From Clostridiaceae bacterium (GTDB lineage Bacteria; Bacillota; Clostridia; DSM-8532): 64,000 bases of DNA. The notes beneath the pieces are model-generated. The model saw only the letters and a program-made list of their open reading frames with translations, ran no database searches and was not told the origin of the DNA. A program made the translations under genes and the position numbers. This document shows positions 1 through 9,350 of the stretch, in pieces. Location: positions 62,001 to 126,000 of the forward strand of contig JAAYAD010000078.1 in NCBI GenBank assembly GCA_012719545.1, written 5' to 3'. Every line of letters starts with the position of its first letter. Position 1 is the first letter of the stretch.

Positions 1-11
1 GTCTCTATATA

Positions 12-1187
12 TTATTTACCCCTTTTTCTTGTCTGTACGTCAAAGAAAACGGCCAAAATAAGTACTGCTCCACGAATTGCATACTGGTAAGAAATATCTA
101 CGCCCATCAGGTTCATACCGTTTGTAAGTGCTGACATAACCAGAGCACCAACAATAGAACCTGTAACCTTACCAACACCGCCGTTTGCAGATGCGCCGCC
201 AACGAAGGCTGAAGCAATGGCATCAAGTTCGAACAGAGTACCTGCAGTGGTTGTTGCAGACTGAAGTCTTGATGTGAAGAGTATACCGGATACTGCTGCC
301 AGCATGCTCATGGAACCAAAGATAATGTAGGTTATTTTTCTTACATTTATACCAGCAAGCTGAGCGGCACTGTCGTTACCACCAACGGCATAAATATGTC
401 TTCCAAGTGAAGTTCTCTGAGTAATGAAATGATAAATCATAACTACCGCAAGGCAGATTACAACAGTCCAGGAAAGTCCGTTGTAGCTTGCAAGAATCCA
501 TGTAATGCCTCCTATGATGATGGAAATAAATACAAGCTTAATGACAAACAGAGGCATTGAAAGAACTTCAAACTGATATTTTATCTTGTTCTGTCTGCTT
601 CTTACAGAGTTAATGATAAAGATTGCTATACCTGCGACACCTATGATAAGGGTAAGAATATGTACATCGCTATCCGGTACTATATCAGGAATAAAGCCAT
701 TACCTATGGCATTGAAGCCCTTGTTGGGAACAATGATTGTACCTGTCTCCTGAGTTACCAGAAGCAGAAGTCCTCTCCATATAAACATTCCAGCAAGGGA
801 TACAACGTATGAAGGAATGCCAAGTTTTCCTACCATGAAACCATTCAATAAACCAACCAGAAGACCAAATACCATAACTATTGGTATTACGAGCCACTCA
901 GAAACTCCGTGCTTGGTCATCAGAATTGCTGCAACGGCTCCGGTGAAACCCGCCAAAAATCCTACCGAAAGGTCAATGTGCTTACAAACAATTATGATGG
1001 TCATACCTACTGCCAATACCATGATGTATCCGGTCTGGTTGAGCAGGGTGCTGATGTTTCTTGCCGATACGAACAATCCATCGGTCATAATTCCGAATGC
1101 AATGATAATTACAGCCAAAGCTATGTACATTCCATATTCACGAATGTTTTTCTTTAACAGATGTCTCAATTCTTCAAATACGGACAT
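12..1187 (-). CDS. Sugar ABC transporter permease, XylH/GguB/MglC type
   Basis: Membrane subunit of a CUT2-family monosaccharide importer, 391 residues. Hydrophobic segments run through the whole protein, starting at about residue 18, and a longer polar stretch near residues 195-215 is as expected for the long XylH/GguB forms. The conserved region around GGNDSAAQLAGINVRK (about residues 271-286), where such permeases contact the ATPase, is present, as is the glycine/alanine-rich segment ASAFVGGASANGGVG. The ATG at 1187 follows GGAGG by about ten bases. It is the last gene of a minus-strand operon with the ATPase (13-base gap) and binding proteins upstream. The neighbouring XylF-like proteins suggest a pentose or several monosaccharides as substrate, but specificity is an inference. 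Confidence 0.9.
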   Translation of the reverse strand: MSVFEELRHLLKKNIREYGMYIALAVIIIAFGIMTDGLFVSARNISTLLNQTGYIMVLAVGMTIIIVCKHIDLSVGFLAGFTGAVAAILMTKHGVSEWLVIPIVMVFGLLVGLLNGFMVGKLGIPSYVVSLAGMFIWRGLLLLVTQETGTIIVPNKGFNAIGNGFIPDIVPDSDVHILTLIIGVAGIAIFIINSVRSRQNKIKYQFEVLSMPLFVIKLVFISIIIGGITWILASYNGLSWTVVICLAVVMIYHFITQRTSLGRHIYAVGGNDSAAQLAGINVRKITYIIFGSMSMLAAVSGILFTSRLQSATTTAGTLFELDAIASAFVGGASANGGVGKVTGSIVGALVMSALTNGMNLMGVDISYQYAIRGAVLILAVFFDVQTRKRGK

Positions 1188-1200
1188 TTATCCATCCCTC

Positions 1201-2721
1201 CTAAATTGTTGCCATTTCCATGATTCTATGCTCTGAAGCGTCTTTAGCATCAATTTCCCCGGTTACTCTTCCTTCGGCCATGACATATATTCTGTCACTC
1301 ATACCAATAACCTCTAAAAGATCGGAGGAAATCATAATTATACTCATGCCTTCTTCAACAAGACGGTTCATGATAGTATAAATTTCATATTTTGCACCTA
1401 CGTCAATTCCTCTGGTAGGTTCGTCCAATATCAGGATATTTGGAAACACGAACAAGGATTTGCAAAGAGAAACCTTTTGCTGGTTACCGCCGCTCAAGTT
1501 TCCAACTATCTGCTCTACGGACGGAGCCTTAATGTTCATTGAGCGCTTGTAATCGTTAGCTATTCTTATTTCCTCATTCTCATTTATTACTCCAAACTTG
1601 GATATCTTCTTCAAGTTTGCCAGAGAAATATTCCGTTTTATATCCTGAATAAGTATCAGTCCGTCTCCCTTTCTGTCCTCCGTTACATAGGCAAGGCCAG
1701 CTTCAAGGGCATACCTGGGATGGGTAAAGAACTGCTTTTTGCCGTTTACATAAAGCTCACCATTGATTTTATAACCTCTGGTGTTTCCGAAAATACTCAT
1801 AGCAAGTTCTGTACGTCCTGCTCCCACAAGTCCTGATATACCAACTATTTCGCCTTTGCGGACTTTTAAATTTATATTATGAAGAATCTGACGTCCAACA
1901 TTTGGGTCAAAGACATTCCAATTCTTGATTTCGAGGGTAACATCTCCCATTTTGACATTGCTGCGTTTTGGATATATATTATCAATTTCACGGCCTACCA
2001 TGTGCTTGATTATTTCATTTTCGGTTATCTGGTTAGCCGTAGCGTCCATTGAGCATATGGTTTTACCGTCTCTTAATACGGTAATTGTATCAGCAATGGA
2101 TATAACTTCTTTGAGCTTATGGGAAATCATAATTGATGTTACGCCCTGTTTTTTAAGCTCTCTGATAAGATTCAAGAGATTCTGGCTGTCAATTTCATTA
2201 AGGGCAGCGGTGGGCTCATCAAGTATCAATATTTTTACATTCTTGCTCAGTGCTTTTGCTATTTCAATAAGCTGCTGACTTCCCACACCCAAATCCTTGA
2301 TTTTTGTTGAAGGATTTACTTTAAGTCCAACCTTCCTTAATACCTCGTTGGCTTTCTGAATTGTTTCATTCTCGTCAATGGAGATTCCTTTGGTTATTTC
2401 ATGACCAAGAAATATATTGTCATAGACGGTCATTTCAGGAACCAAGGCTAATTCCTGATAAATTATAGCAATTCCGGCTCTCTCACTGTCTGCAATGCCG
2501 GAATACTTTTGGACAATACCATCTATTAAAATATCTCCTTCATAGGTTCCGTAAGGATAAACGCCGCTTAAAACCTTCATCAGTGTAGATTTGCCGGCTC
2601 CGTTTTCCCCCACAAGGCAATGGATTTCGCCTTTTTTTACTTTGAAATTAACGTTATCCAATGCTTTGACACCTGGAAATTCCTTAGAGATATTTCTCAT
2701 CTCCAAAATATAGCTTTCCAT
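1201..2721 (-). CDS. Sugar ABC transporter ATP-binding protein (double ABC domain), XylG/GguA/MglA type
   Basis: Energy-coupling subunit of the CUT2 importer, 506 residues, the usual length for this family. Two tandem ABC domains are visible. The N-terminal one has Walker A GENGAGKST and Walker B LILDEPTAAL. The C-terminal one has the degenerate nucleotide loop SGLVGAGRTE, signature LSGGNQQK and LILDEPTRGIDVG. The degenerate second P-loop is normal for MglA/XylG proteins. The ATG at 2721 has GGAG nine bases upstream. It lies between the binding-protein gene (after a stem-loop) and the permease gene and acts on the inner face of the membrane. Sugar specificity is not set by this subunit. Confidence 0.92.
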   Translation of the reverse strand: MESYILEMRNISKEFPGVKALDNVNFKVKKGEIHCLVGENGAGKSTLMKVLSGVYPYGTYEGDILIDGIVQKYSGIADSERAGIAIIYQELALVPEMTVYDNIFLGHEITKGISIDENETIQKANEVLRKVGLKVNPSTKIKDLGVGSQQLIEIAKALSKNVKILILDEPTAALNEIDSQNLLNLIRELKKQGVTSIMISHKLKEVISIADTITVLRDGKTICSMDATANQITENEIIKHMVGREIDNIYPKRSNVKMGDVTLEIKNWNVFDPNVGRQILHNINLKVRKGEIVGISGLVGAGRTELAMSIFGNTRGYKINGELYVNGKKQFFTHPRYALEAGLAYVTEDRKGDGLILIQDIKRNISLANLKKISKFGVINENEEIRIANDYKRSMNIKAPSVEQIVGNLSGGNQQKVSLCKSLFVFPNILILDEPTRGIDVGAKYEIYTIMNRLVEEGMSIIMISSDLLEVIGMSDRIYVMAEGRVTGEIDAKDASEHRIMEMATI

Positions 2722-2764
2722 CAGGCAACGCTCCTTCTACTCTGCTTAACGAATGATGATAAAA

Positions 2765-2798
2765 CAGAAGGGATAGCAATCCATAACTATCCCTTCTG
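2765..2798 (-). terminator. Intercistronic stem-loop between binding protein and ATPase
   Basis: Perfect 12-bp inverted repeat (arms 2765-2776 and 2787-2798, loop of ten bases) lies 12 bases past the stop of the binding-protein gene. On the minus strand it is followed by TTTT. It should act as a leaky terminator or 3'-end stabiliser, giving more binding protein than ATPase and permease. Confidence 0.75.
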
Positions 2799-2810
2799 AA
2801 ACTCTGCCTA

Positions 2811-3974
2811 TTAGTTGAGACCAGTGAAATCAGATGCAGGGTAATATCCGGAATCGATCAGGGCAGCTTTAACATTGGATTGATCAACAACTATAACTTC
2901 TGTCTGTTTAGCTTTAACTTGAGTTGCTCCGTTGTCATAGGATCCGGTGGTCTCAGGGGTATTGCCTTTCAATACGGTTACTGCCATATTGATAGCGTCG
3001 TTAACAAGGGTACGTACATCCTTGAATACTGTCATGGACTGCTTGCCGTCGATTATGTACTGTACGGAAGCCTTTTCAGCGTCCTGACCGGTAACAACAT
3101 AGCTTGTTACGTCCTTGTCTGCTGCGAAGGTATCAGCTATGGAACGAGCGGTTCCATCGTTAGGAGCGAGGATAAATACATTACCCTTGTCTTCCTTCTT
3201 AGCAGATGTCAAGTGAGCTTCAGCCTTATTCTTAGCTTCATTGAAGTCCCAGTTGGTGGTAACCTGACCGATGATCTTGCTCATTTCATCACGGGTCAGA
3301 GTAGCTTTATCCTGAAGAGCAACAGCTTCGCTGGAGTTCTTGATTACGAAAGTACCGTCAGCAATCTTGGGCTGGAGAACGCTCCATGCGCCTTCAAAGA
3401 ACAGGAATGCGTTGTTGTCGGAAGCAGCACCGGCATAGAGATAAAGAGGATTGCCTTTACCGGTAGCCTTGTCGATGAGGTACTGACCCTGTGCCTTACC
3501 AACTGCAACACTGTCGAATGTTACATAGTAGTCAACAGCATCGGTACCGGTGATGAGTCTGTCGTATGCGATAACGGTTACGCCTTCCTTCTTGGCAGCT
3601 TCTGCGGCAGCAGCTGCAGCAGCACCGTCATGAGGGCATATGATAAGAACCTTTATACCTTTAGCAATTAATGCTTCAACATTCTGCTTTTCTTTAGCTG
3701 AATCACCCTGGCTGAACAGAACTTCAACCTTGTAGTCAGTCTGTCTTAAAGCTTCGGTGAAACGTGTTTCGTCCTGAATCCATCTGGGTTCGTCCTTGGT
3801 AGGCAATACAATACCAATGTCGATACCGCCGGATGTGTTCTGAGTAGGTTCAGCACTGTTAGAAGGCTGTTCTGAAGGCTGCTGTGTGGGCTCATTGGTA
3901 GGAGTCTTTCCACCGCAGGCAACGATTGAAACAGCCATTGCGAGGATAAGTAATGTTACCAGTAATTTTTTCAT
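2811..3974 (-). CDS. Sugar-binding lipoprotein of the ABC importer, ChvE/multiple-monosaccharide type
   Basis: Extracytoplasmic solute-binding protein, 387 residues. It begins with a lipoprotein signal (lipobox VACG, Cys about residue 20) and a Pro/Thr/Ser/Gln-rich linker, followed by a type I periplasmic-binding fold similar to ChvE/XylF. Visible marks are GIVLPTKDEPRWIQDETRF near the domain start and VIAYDRLITG, where an aspartate and arginine contact the sugar in this family. The ATG at 3974 has GGAGG seven bases upstream. It directly precedes the ATPase and permease, so it is the main binding protein of this transporter. ChvE-like proteins bind several aldoses; the exact ligand cannot be read from the sequence. 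Confidence 0.9.
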   Translation of the reverse strand: MKKLLVTLLILAMAVSIVACGGKTPTNEPTQQPSEQPSNSAEPTQNTSGGIDIGIVLPTKDEPRWIQDETRFTEALRQTDYKVEVLFSQGDSAKEKQNVEALIAKGIKVLIICPHDGAAAAAAAEAAKKEGVTVIAYDRLITGTDAVDYYVTFDSVAVGKAQGQYLIDKATGKGNPLYLYAGAASDNNAFLFFEGAWSVLQPKIADGTFVIKNSSEAVALQDKATLTRDEMSKIIGQVTTNWDFNEAKNKAEAHLTSAKKEDKGNVFILAPNDGTARSIADTFAADKDVTSYVVTGQDAEKASVQYIIDGKQSMTVFKDVRTLVNDAINMAVTVLKGNTPETTGSYDNGATQVKAKQTEVIVVDQSNVKAALIDSGYYPASDFTGLN

Positions 3975-4168
3975 TGGAGTTCCTCCTTCATATTTTACTT
4001 GATGGGTACATGATAAAATATATACGGAGGATCCACAATAAACTGGATTGCCGAGATGTAATTATATATTGCTTAAAAATTTTGCGGCTCTTTTTTAGCC
4101 TGTATTTTATTGCTGTAAATATAAGACATCAGGGCAATTTATCACCTGTCATCATTGTCGAAATGTGT

Positions 4169-5221
4169 CTATTCCTTTATTCCTCTGTAAACATCCTCTC
4201 TTAAATGGAAGCCGTCTTTTATAACTGTATCGTCTATATTGTCCTTGGTTACAGAAACAACATCTATCATTATGTAAGGGACATCATAGGTGCCGTCGTT
4301 AATGGTGTAGCCATGCTGCACAGGCTTTTTCTCCAGCAGAGTCTTGCAGATGTTAAGGGTTTCTTCCACCAGGTTTCTTATGGGCTTATAAACCGTTGAA
4401 AGCTGGGTACCCTCCACAATTCTCTGGCAGGCAGCCAGGTCGGCATCATGGCCAACAACCTTTATCTTGCCTGTGAGCCTTGCAACTGAAATGGCGTCTA
4501 TGGCGCCCCAGGCCAATGAATCGTTGCCGGCAATGATTCCCTGAACATTCTCTGCATTATCCTTTAAAATCTGTGATACAAAATCAAAGGCCTCTTCCCT
4601 TCTCCAGTCCTCAACCCAGGTTTCGGCCACGATTTTTACATTTTTCCGGACCTCCGGCCGTGAAAGCACCGACATGTATCCGGCATAAAACATCTGGCTG
4701 TTATTGTCGTTTTTTGCACCGGCAAGAATAATATACCCGCCCTGGGGTACTTCCTTCACAAGCTCTTCGGCCTCAATTCTGCCAACCTTGACATTGTCAA
4801 AAGACACATAAACATCAACATTGGCATCCCGGACCAGCCTGTCATAGGATACTACCGGAATTCCTGCTTTTTTGGCCACATTCACAGCACGGGCAGCATC
4901 CGTACTGTCATGGGGAGCAATAACAAGAATGTCTATGCCTTTTTCAATCATGTCGCATACTTGTTCATACTGAAGTTGGCTGTCGTTATTGGCATTCTTG
5001 ACAATTACATCGAATCCGGCCTGTTTAGCCTTAGCGATGAAAATATCCCTGTCCTGAAGCCAGCGGTCCTCTTTTAATGTTGCCATTGAAAAACCAATAA
5101 CGGCTTTCTTGTCGGATCCAGGATTTTCTGTAGGCTCAGGTGTTGTACATGCAGTAAACAGCATTATGCTTGCCAAAGCCGCGAGAAAACCTTTATAAAA
5201 GTTCTTTACAAAGGAATCCAT
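4169..5221 (-). CDS. XylF-like D-xylose-type binding lipoprotein, possible sensor subunit
   Basis: 350-residue lipoprotein (lipobox FTAC, Cys about residue 25) with a type I binding-protein fold. It closely follows the E. coli XylF pattern: DRWLQDRDIF, VVSYDRLVRDANVDVYVSFDN, VVGHDADLAACQRI, STVYKPI and the C-terminal DTVIKDGFH. It sits between the response regulator (9-base gap) and the ChvE-like protein of the transporter. In characterised Clostridium systems a XylF paralogue called XylFII binds xylose and pairs with the LytS kinase rather than feeding the transporter. By position and similarity this protein could be that sensor or a second transporter-binding protein. ATG at 5221 has GAGG seven bases upstream. 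Confidence 0.85.
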   Translation of the reverse strand: MDSFVKNFYKGFLAALASIMLFTACTTPEPTENPGSDKKAVIGFSMATLKEDRWLQDRDIFIAKAKQAGFDVIVKNANNDSQLQYEQVCDMIEKGIDILVIAPHDSTDAARAVNVAKKAGIPVVSYDRLVRDANVDVYVSFDNVKVGRIEAEELVKEVPQGGYIILAGAKNDNNSQMFYAGYMSVLSRPEVRKNVKIVAETWVEDWRREEAFDFVSQILKDNAENVQGIIAGNDSLAWGAIDAISVARLTGKIKVVGHDADLAACQRIVEGTQLSTVYKPIRNLVEETLNICKTLLEKKPVQHGYTINDGTYDVPYIMIDVVSVTKDNIDDTVIKDGFHLREDVYRGIKE

Positions 5222-5230
5222 AAGCCAGCC

Positions 5231-6811
5231 TCACTTTCTATAAAACTCCTTATATTCAGTAGCCGTATATCCGGTCATCTTTTTAAACAGCTTTGAAAAA
5301 TAATTGGGGTCAGGGTATCCTACCAGGCCTGCAACTTCTTTGATGGAATAATCAGTATTTTCAAAATATTCCTTGGCCTTCTCAATGCGTATTGCAATCA
5401 GGCGGTCTATGAAGTTGATTCCACTTTGTTCCTTATAAAAGCGGCTGAAATAGTAGGGGCTTAGGTTGACAACTCTCGCTATTTCATCCAGGCTTATATC
5501 CCTGGAATAATTCTTATAAAGATATTCATTTGCTTTATCTATGATTGAGTTTACCTTTTCCTGATGGCTTATTGAAACCTTCTCGGCAATTTTTTCAATA
5601 TATTTCCTTAAGGTTCCCCTAATCTCATCAAGATTATTTGATGCCATAATTTTTCCCAGTACTACACGGAAGTCCTTGGTAATGGAGCTAAAATGCTTTG
5701 AAAAATCAACGGCCAGAATAATGCACTTGTCCTTAATTTTGTCAATGTCTCCGGTGCTTTCAACTATTTGACTGAATACCTTGTCAAAGGTAATCAACGT
5801 TGAGTTCACATCTCCGCCGGCAGCCTTTGCGCATATATCAAAGGCTATTTTTTCATCAAGTTCTATATTTTCCTCATACTCTTCAATTATATCATCAATA
5901 TGCAATATAAAATCAGAACTTTTCGACAAAGCCTGCAAAGCAAGCATGGCCTCACGATAGGATTTCTTTGCATTTAACACGTCGTAGCATCTTCCGATTC
6001 CAATGGATACATCACCAAATATATTTTTAACCTTATGGGAGAAGTCTTCGGCAAGTTCAATTGATGCGGTTTTAATGGCAAAGCTGTCCTGGTCGGAGTC
6101 ATTGAGCACATACACTATCAGCCTGTTAAACATTATGGGGCCGACAATGCAATCGCATGTGGATTTCAATATTCCCCGATAGTCCCCATAATAGTTGTGA
6201 GTTCTCACACTTGCACTGATCTTGTTCTTTACTCCCTCAGAATCTTTGTCGCCGAATTCTATTGCCATTACATATCCGCTCTTGTTTTCAAGCTCAAACA
6301 AATGGCTGAAATTAATGAGTTCCTCGGTATTATCCTCAAACATGCAGATGGAGTGAATAAATCCGTTTTCCAATGCAGGCACGATAATCTCCAGCTTTTC
6401 CTTCATTTCAAGCTCCTGACTGATCCGCCTGCGCTTGTGTTCTATACTTTCTATGGCTTTCTGAAGTGCCTCAATAAGCTTGGCTTCTTTCACGGGCTTT
6501 AAAAGATAGTCCACCACCCCGAGAGCCATGGCTTCCGACGCATAATCGAAATAGTCATAGGCAGAAATAATTATAAAATGCACATCAGGATTTGTATCCT
6601 TGATCTTGCGTATGGCTTCAAGGCCGTTGATTCCGGGCATTTTAATATCTATAAGCACAATATCAGGTCTGATATTGTATGCCTTTTCAATTGCTTCACG
6701 TCCGGATCTGGCCCTGCCGCCCACTTCGAGCTGTTTAAAATTGTTCTTTATTATATACTCCACCGAATCTATTGCTATAGGTTCGTCATCAACAATCAGC
6801 ACACGAAACAT
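5231..6811 (-). CDS. Response regulator, REC plus AraC-type DNA-binding domain (YesN-like)
   Basis: Cytoplasmic transcription factor of a two-component system. The N-terminal receiver domain (about residues 1-120) shows the acidic pocket VDDEP and the phospho-acceptor aspartate in VLIDIKMPG. A long middle region follows, then a C-terminal AraC double helix-turn-helix (about the last 100 residues: DISLDEIARVVNLSPYYFSRF and SIKEVAGLVGYPDPNYFSK). I chose the ATG at 6811 because GAGAGGGGC lies just upstream and the protein then begins MFRVLIVDDEP. An upstream ATG at 6835 has no ribosome site. It follows the kinase gene by 27 bases and very likely activates the adjacent sugar importer. Its length of 526 residues is typical of YesN-type regulators with a large middle region. 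Confidence 0.92.
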   Translation of the reverse strand: MFRVLIVDDEPIAIDSVEYIIKNNFKQLEVGGRARSGREAIEKAYNIRPDIVLIDIKMPGINGLEAIRKIKDTNPDVHFIIISAYDYFDYASEAMALGVVDYLLKPVKEAKLIEALQKAIESIEHKRRRISQELEMKEKLEIIVPALENGFIHSICMFEDNTEELINFSHLFELENKSGYVMAIEFGDKDSEGVKNKISASVRTHNYYGDYRGILKSTCDCIVGPIMFNRLIVYVLNDSDQDSFAIKTASIELAEDFSHKVKNIFGDVSIGIGRCYDVLNAKKSYREAMLALQALSKSSDFILHIDDIIEEYEENIELDEKIAFDICAKAAGGDVNSTLITFDKVFSQIVESTGDIDKIKDKCIILAVDFSKHFSSITKDFRVVLGKIMASNNLDEIRGTLRKYIEKIAEKVSISHQEKVNSIIDKANEYLYKNYSRDISLDEIARVVNLSPYYFSRFYKEQSGINFIDRLIAIRIEKAKEYFENTDYSIKEVAGLVGYPDPNYFSKLFKKMTGYTATEYKEFYRK

Positions 6812-6838
6812 GCTCTGCCCCTCTCTTACACCCATCCC

Positions 6839-8335
6839 TTACTTTTTGGGAAGTTTAAATATAAATTTGGTTAAGCCATCCTCCCGTTTTATGTCAACGA
6901 CATCATGCCTGTTATAATAAAGCCTGAGTCTTTTAATAACATTATCTACACCTATTCCTGTGGTATGTCCCTTTTTGGTGGATAATACAAGATTGAGCTC
7001 ATCATTGTCTCCCGAATCGCCCAAAAGCTCTTCAATCTTCTCCTGGGTAATTCCTTTTCCGTTGTCCATCACATATACGTAGACATTATCCTCATCACTG
7101 TCCACCTTAAGGGTTATTTTTCCGCCTTCTTCCATCTCGCTTATTCCATGTATATATGCGTTTTCAACAATTGGCTGGAGAACCATTCGCGGCACAATTA
7201 TGTCAAGAGCGCTCTCGTCTTTGCCGTAATCAAGCTCAAAATTCACCGAATCTCCAAAGCGTGTCTGCAAAAGGTAAACATAGGACCTGACATTTTCAAT
7301 CTCTTCCCTTAAATGGACAAAGGAATCGAGACCTTTAAGATTGTAGCGGAATATATCCGCCGCATTTTCAAGGTAGGTGCAGGTCTTTTTGTCACCCTCA
7401 AGCATGGCAATTTTTGCCCCGATATTGATGGTATTGAATATGAAGTGAGGGTTTATCTGGGACTGGAGCGCCAAAAGCTCGGATTCCCTCAATGCATTTT
7501 TCATTTTCAGGTTGTTTACCCTCTGCTCGTTAAGGCTTTTTTCAAGGCGCGCTTTTTCCTTTATCTCACTTATGTACTCTTTAATGCTTGTCACCATCAT
7601 TTTGAATGCATTATACAGGATTCCTATCTCGTCCCTGCTGTCTGTCTCGATTTCCAGATCAAAATCGCCCACCGATACCCGTTTTGCATATTCGGCAAGC
7701 CTTGTTATGGGCTTTGTAATCTGGAAACTGAAGCTTATTATCATGGCAATAACAAAGACTATTACAAAGGCAATCAGCATATTGTTGAAGGTAGTTGCCC
7801 ATTGTATGCGCTTTGATACAATTGCATAGTTATCCGAAGTATCAATGAGCTCCCTGCTCATGATTTCCTCGATATATCTCATTATTTCAGTGTTTTCAAG
7901 GACTGTTCTTGCATAATAGGTTGTATAGCCTTCTATATCACGGCCTCTTTTTGCGATAATGGCTTTTTCTGCATCATTGAGATAATTAATTATCATATTG
8001 CCTGCATTCTTGCTCTTTATGCCCTCAGGCGTATAGGTAACATTGTTCAGCAGGCTTTCGGCAAGGCCTTTAAGTTCATTCATGTAATCATAGAATGCAA
8101 TAAGGCTGTCAGAGCTGTTTGTGGAAAGATAAGATTCTATCTCGCGCTGTATTAATCCCATCTGCCTGTAAACCGCAGTAAGCTCCATGGCTTTTTCATA
8201 CATCTCGGCAGTGTCCTTAATGAGTATCTGCAATGAAAAATATGTATATATGGATGCAAGCAGGACAACCACTATTGCCAGCAGGAAAAATACCAGTAGC
8301 TTTGTGCGGAATTTGATACTCTTATGCTTAATCAT
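6839..8335 (-). CDS. Sensor histidine kinase, YesM/LytS type
   Basis: 498-residue membrane kinase. A transmembrane segment near residues 12-34, an extracytoplasmic helical region to about residue 180, and a second segment near 182-205 precede a HAMP linker (ITKPITRLAEYAKRVSVGDFDL). The phospho-accepting block is LALQSQINPHFIFNTIN, with the histidine after NP typical of the His_kinase family PF06580. The ATP-binding part has QPIVENAYIHG, DNGKGI and GIGVDNVIKRL. It lies between the anchored binding protein and the response regulator. The external domain has no obvious sugar fold, so sensing through a binding-protein partner, as in the LytS-XylFII pair, is likely. It acts on the regulator encoded just downstream. 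Confidence 0.92.
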   Translation of the reverse strand: MIKHKSIKFRTKLLVFFLLAIVVVLLASIYTYFSLQILIKDTAEMYEKAMELTAVYRQMGLIQREIESYLSTNSSDSLIAFYDYMNELKGLAESLLNNVTYTPEGIKSKNAGNMIINYLNDAEKAIIAKRGRDIEGYTTYYARTVLENTEIMRYIEEIMSRELIDTSDNYAIVSKRIQWATTFNNMLIAFVIVFVIAMIISFSFQITKPITRLAEYAKRVSVGDFDLEIETDSRDEIGILYNAFKMMVTSIKEYISEIKEKARLEKSLNEQRVNNLKMKNALRESELLALQSQINPHFIFNTINIGAKIAMLEGDKKTCTYLENAADIFRYNLKGLDSFVHLREEIENVRSYVYLLQTRFGDSVNFELDYGKDESALDIIVPRMVLQPIVENAYIHGISEMEEGGKITLKVDSDEDNVYVYVMDNGKGITQEKIEELLGDSGDNDELNLVLSTKKGHTTGIGVDNVIKRLRLYYNRHDVVDIKREDGLTKFIFKLPKK

Positions 8336-8354
8336 AGCCTTCCCTTTACCTTAA

Positions 8355-9350
8355 TCAATCGGCGTCGGTTCCAAATTTCACTTTATATTCTTTTATATTC
8401 TTTGATGTAAAGCTGTAAATATTAGTATTATGGAACTCATTAACCTGTTTTCCGTCACACATTTCAGCAAGCTGTATTACAGTGTTGTAGCCAATTTCAT
8501 AGCTGTCAGCCGTTATTGTGCCGTACATTACACCGTCTTCAATATACTCGATGGTCTTTGGCATGGCCCCATAGCCAATTATATTGACCTTGCCAACCTT
8601 GCCGCTGTCAATAACAACCTGGGCAACACCCGGTGTATTTTCTCCGTCATTGCAAATAATGAGATCTATCTCAGGATGTTCGGTAAGTATAGTCATAGTA
8701 AGCTTGTCCACCTCAAACATCCTGGTGTCCAGTGTATACAACTGTTCAACAGACATTCTCGGATATTTTGAGATGGCATCCAAAAGCCCCTGAAGCTTTA
8801 TATTGTTGTACTGCTTGGAATCATCTGCTCCGGGGTCATTTACAAGGACGGCAATTTTGGCATTGCCATCCGATGCAGCTACTGCCATTTCTCCGGCTGC
8901 AAATCCTATTTCATAACTGTTGGAACCCACCGTGGGTACATTGGGTATATAGAAAACATCATTTTCAAAAGTTATAGCGGCAATGCCCGCATCACTGGCT
9001 TTCCGGACGGCGTCAAGGCTTTGCTCCACATCATAGGGCTGAAACGCAATTCCGTCCACGCCGGAAAGTATGGCTCTGTCTATTACATTTACTGTTAAAG
9101 CAGCGTCCTTATGAGATATGTCAACAAATTCAACAAATATATTTTTCTCTGCTCCTGCTTTCAAGGCACCATTTTTAAACCTGGTCCAGAAGGGGTCATT
9201 ATTGTCCCGGGTTATAATAACAAAATGATATAAAGGCTCATCCTGAGGTACGGGCTCATCAGTCCTGTCAATAAAGTAGCCAAACAAATTCCCGATCATG
9301 GCTACAAAAAGTATTACAACCAAAACCAATGCAGCATAAATGTATTTCAT
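8355..9350 (-). CDS. Membrane-anchored sugar-binding protein, first gene of the sensor-transporter operon
   Basis: Type I periplasmic-binding fold (RbsB/YtfQ-like): VIITRDNNDPFWTRFKNGA, GVDGIAFQPYD, AAITFENDV and a DGENTPGVAQVVID hinge region. The N terminus (MKYIYAALVLVVILFVAMIGNLFGY, read in two parts) is a membrane helix without a lipobox or clear cleavage site, so the protein looks anchored as a signal-anchor. The start at 9350 is preferred because GGGGAGC precedes it at proper spacing. An in-frame ATG 111 bases upstream (9461) has no ribosome site. It is followed by the kinase gene after a 20-base gap. Genes of this kind upstream of YesM-type kinases usually encode a sugar sensor partner; that role is inferred. 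Ligand unknown. Confidence 0.82.
   Translation of the reverse strand: MKYIYAALVLVVILFVAMIGNLFGYFIDRTDEPVPQDEPLYHFVIITRDNNDPFWTRFKNGALKAGAEKNIFVEFVDISHKDAALTVNVIDRAILSGVDGIAFQPYDVEQSLDAVRKASDAGIAAITFENDVFYIPNVPTVGSNSYEIGFAAGEMAVAASDGNAKIAVLVNDPGADDSKQYNNIKLQGLLDAISKYPRMSVEQLYTLDTRMFEVDKLTMTILTEHPEIDLIICNDGENTPGVAQVVIDSGKVGKVNIIGYGAMPKTIEYIEDGVMYGTITADSYEIGYNTVIQLAEMCDGKQVNEFHNTNIYSFTSKNIKEYKVKFGTDAD

Noticed and set aside
7313..7816. 167-codon plus-strand frame inside the histidine kinase gene
   Set aside because: Lies wholly within a well-supported kinase with intact motifs on the other strand.
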